From contig JAINUW010000118.1 of the NCBI GenBank assembly GCA_020205615.1, positions 141,069-205,068 of the forward strand: a stretch of DNA of 64,000 nucleotides, given 5' to 3'. The position numbers and the translations under genes were made by a program. The notes under the pieces are model-generated. The model was not told where the DNA came from, made no database searches, and worked only from the letters and a program-made list of their open reading frames with translations. Source of the DNA: Panax quinquefolius. Lineage: Eukaryota > Streptophyta > Magnoliopsida > Apiales > Araliaceae. Position 1 is the first letter of the stretch; each line of letters opens with the position of its first letter. Of the stretch, positions 63,085-64,000 are shown piece by piece.

Positions 63085-63356
63085 GTTCATGAGTAGGTGT
63101 GTTTGATGTAATATATGTGATAAGTATGTTTGTGTAATGTAATATTCTTAACTTTTTGTATAAGTCAGAGTAGTAAATTTCGACTTTTGTTGCTGCCAAA
63201 GGATAACAAGACAAAGCTATGTTATGTAAAGTACTACGAATTTAGTTGAATGAATGTAAATCTACGTTTGATTAATGAAATAAGTTTGATACATTAAACC
63301 TATACGATAAGGTTTAGAATGTAAAGAATAATTTATGGTCTTATTTAACCGAGATA
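63085..63356. other. Spacer between the extra ORF and gag
   Basis: AT-rich, with TGTAATATATGTGATAAGTATG-like low-complexity sequence. Nothing coding is recognised. Confidence 0.5.
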
Positions 63357-64000
63357 ATGCCACTAAAACGCCAAACTCGGAAATCAAAGGGCGTAAGAAT
63401 CTGGTCAAAAACGTACCGGGGACAACAACCGCACTGGATGCAAAAACTTTGTAAAACATAGGCTCTGCTTATATACAGTAGAATGTCACCTATAGAACCA
63501 AATGATAATAACTCGCAAACTTCAAAGACTTCAAGGTTATAGAAACGCCAGAATTTAGAGGTACAACTAACCTCAGTAGAAGCCCAAACTCAAGTTAAGG
63601 AGATAGAAAAGCTGCCAGATAAGCTATTGGTCGATGGTTAGGGCAAAGATGCTTTTGCCACCCACACGATGAAAGGGGAGGCAAATTCTTTTGGTGGGAA
63701 GAAAATCAAGCTAGAGCAGGAGAAGGTGTGGTAACTTGGGCTAGGGATTTAAACTCGCTTTTTGAAAACTATTTCGCCTATTTTTTCAAAAACAAATAAG
63801 TGAGTACGCCACAAAGTTTAACGAACTCGTTAGGTTCACTCCGGTGATCAAGTTGATACGGAGGCTGGGAAGGCGCAGAAGCCTGAGCCGGATTAAAATC
63901 GGCTCCTCTACAACAAGGTGGTCAGGTGGTTGTAGATCAATACCTTTGTAGCACTTTTAGAAAAAAGCTATTATAGTTGAGGAATGGAGTGAGGCCATGA
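63357..64000 (+). pseudogene. gag: E8 gag, cut by window end
   Basis: Gypsy Gag similar to that of E1. A possible start is ATG 63357 (MPLKRQTRKSKG) or 63485 (MSPIEPNDNN). Conserved pieces in shifting frames are FKVIETPEFRGT (about 63530), HTMKGEANSF (63662-63692, W residues lost), NxLFENYF near 63755 and YATKFNELVRFTP (63805-63843). Numerous frame breaks are present. Protease and pol would follow beyond 64000. Confidence 0.8.

Overview
This window is nuclear DNA of a flowering plant, probably a eudicot with a large, repeat-rich genome; the species cannot be told from the sequence. It is AT-rich and consists almost entirely of nested, decayed transposable elements. I found no convincing host gene, no rRNA or tRNA gene and no bacterial-type feature. 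All transposon coding regions carry stops or frameshifts and are annotated as pseudogenes.

Layout. (1) 1-25296: a minus-strand Ty3/gypsy element (E1), cut by the window edge inside RNase H. Its 5' LTR is split by a Ty1/copia element (E2, 4619-23688, target-site duplication CATGT). E2 is itself split by a Tekay/Del-like gypsy element (E3, 8348-18410, TSD CAGAT/CGGAT). (2) 25357-29291: a plus-strand solo LTR (S1) with TSD TGGAC. (3) 29384-40121: a minus-strand LTR (X) split by a second E3-family copy, E4 (30038-38675, minus, TSD CATAA), which has lost its RT core and integrase. (4) 40122-42237: the 3' half of another S1-type LTR (S1'), followed by the same flanking sequence as S1. (5) 42656-44215: a plus-strand gypsy gag-protease-RT fragment (E5), broken by a minus-strand S1-type deletion derivative (E6, 44216 to about 48346) that carries a 17-copy 57-bp minisatellite. 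(6) 48347-49700: the 3' end and LTR of a Tat/Retand-like element. (7) 49737-57657: a large retrotransposon derivative (E7) with two 3.7-kb LTRs around a 483-bp interior without gag-pol. (8) 57658-61415: a CACTA (En/Spm) transposon end with a collapsed transposase. (9) 61493-64000: the start of a plus-strand gypsy element (E8) with an unusual extra zinc-knuckle ORF ahead of gag, running off the window.

The long-LTR gypsy families E3, E4, S1, E6 and E7 differ in sequence but share one LTR plan. A TATA box is followed, in the predicted transcript leader, by a first tandem array, then by a second array whose units contain ATCTTTG...CAAAGAT inverted repeats, then by a stem-loop (GAAGA...TCTTC) whose inner stem occurs in two versions with matching changes on both arms. 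This shared leader architecture is the most interesting signal in the window. It suggests RNA-level selection in the leaders of these elements, including copies with no coding capacity.
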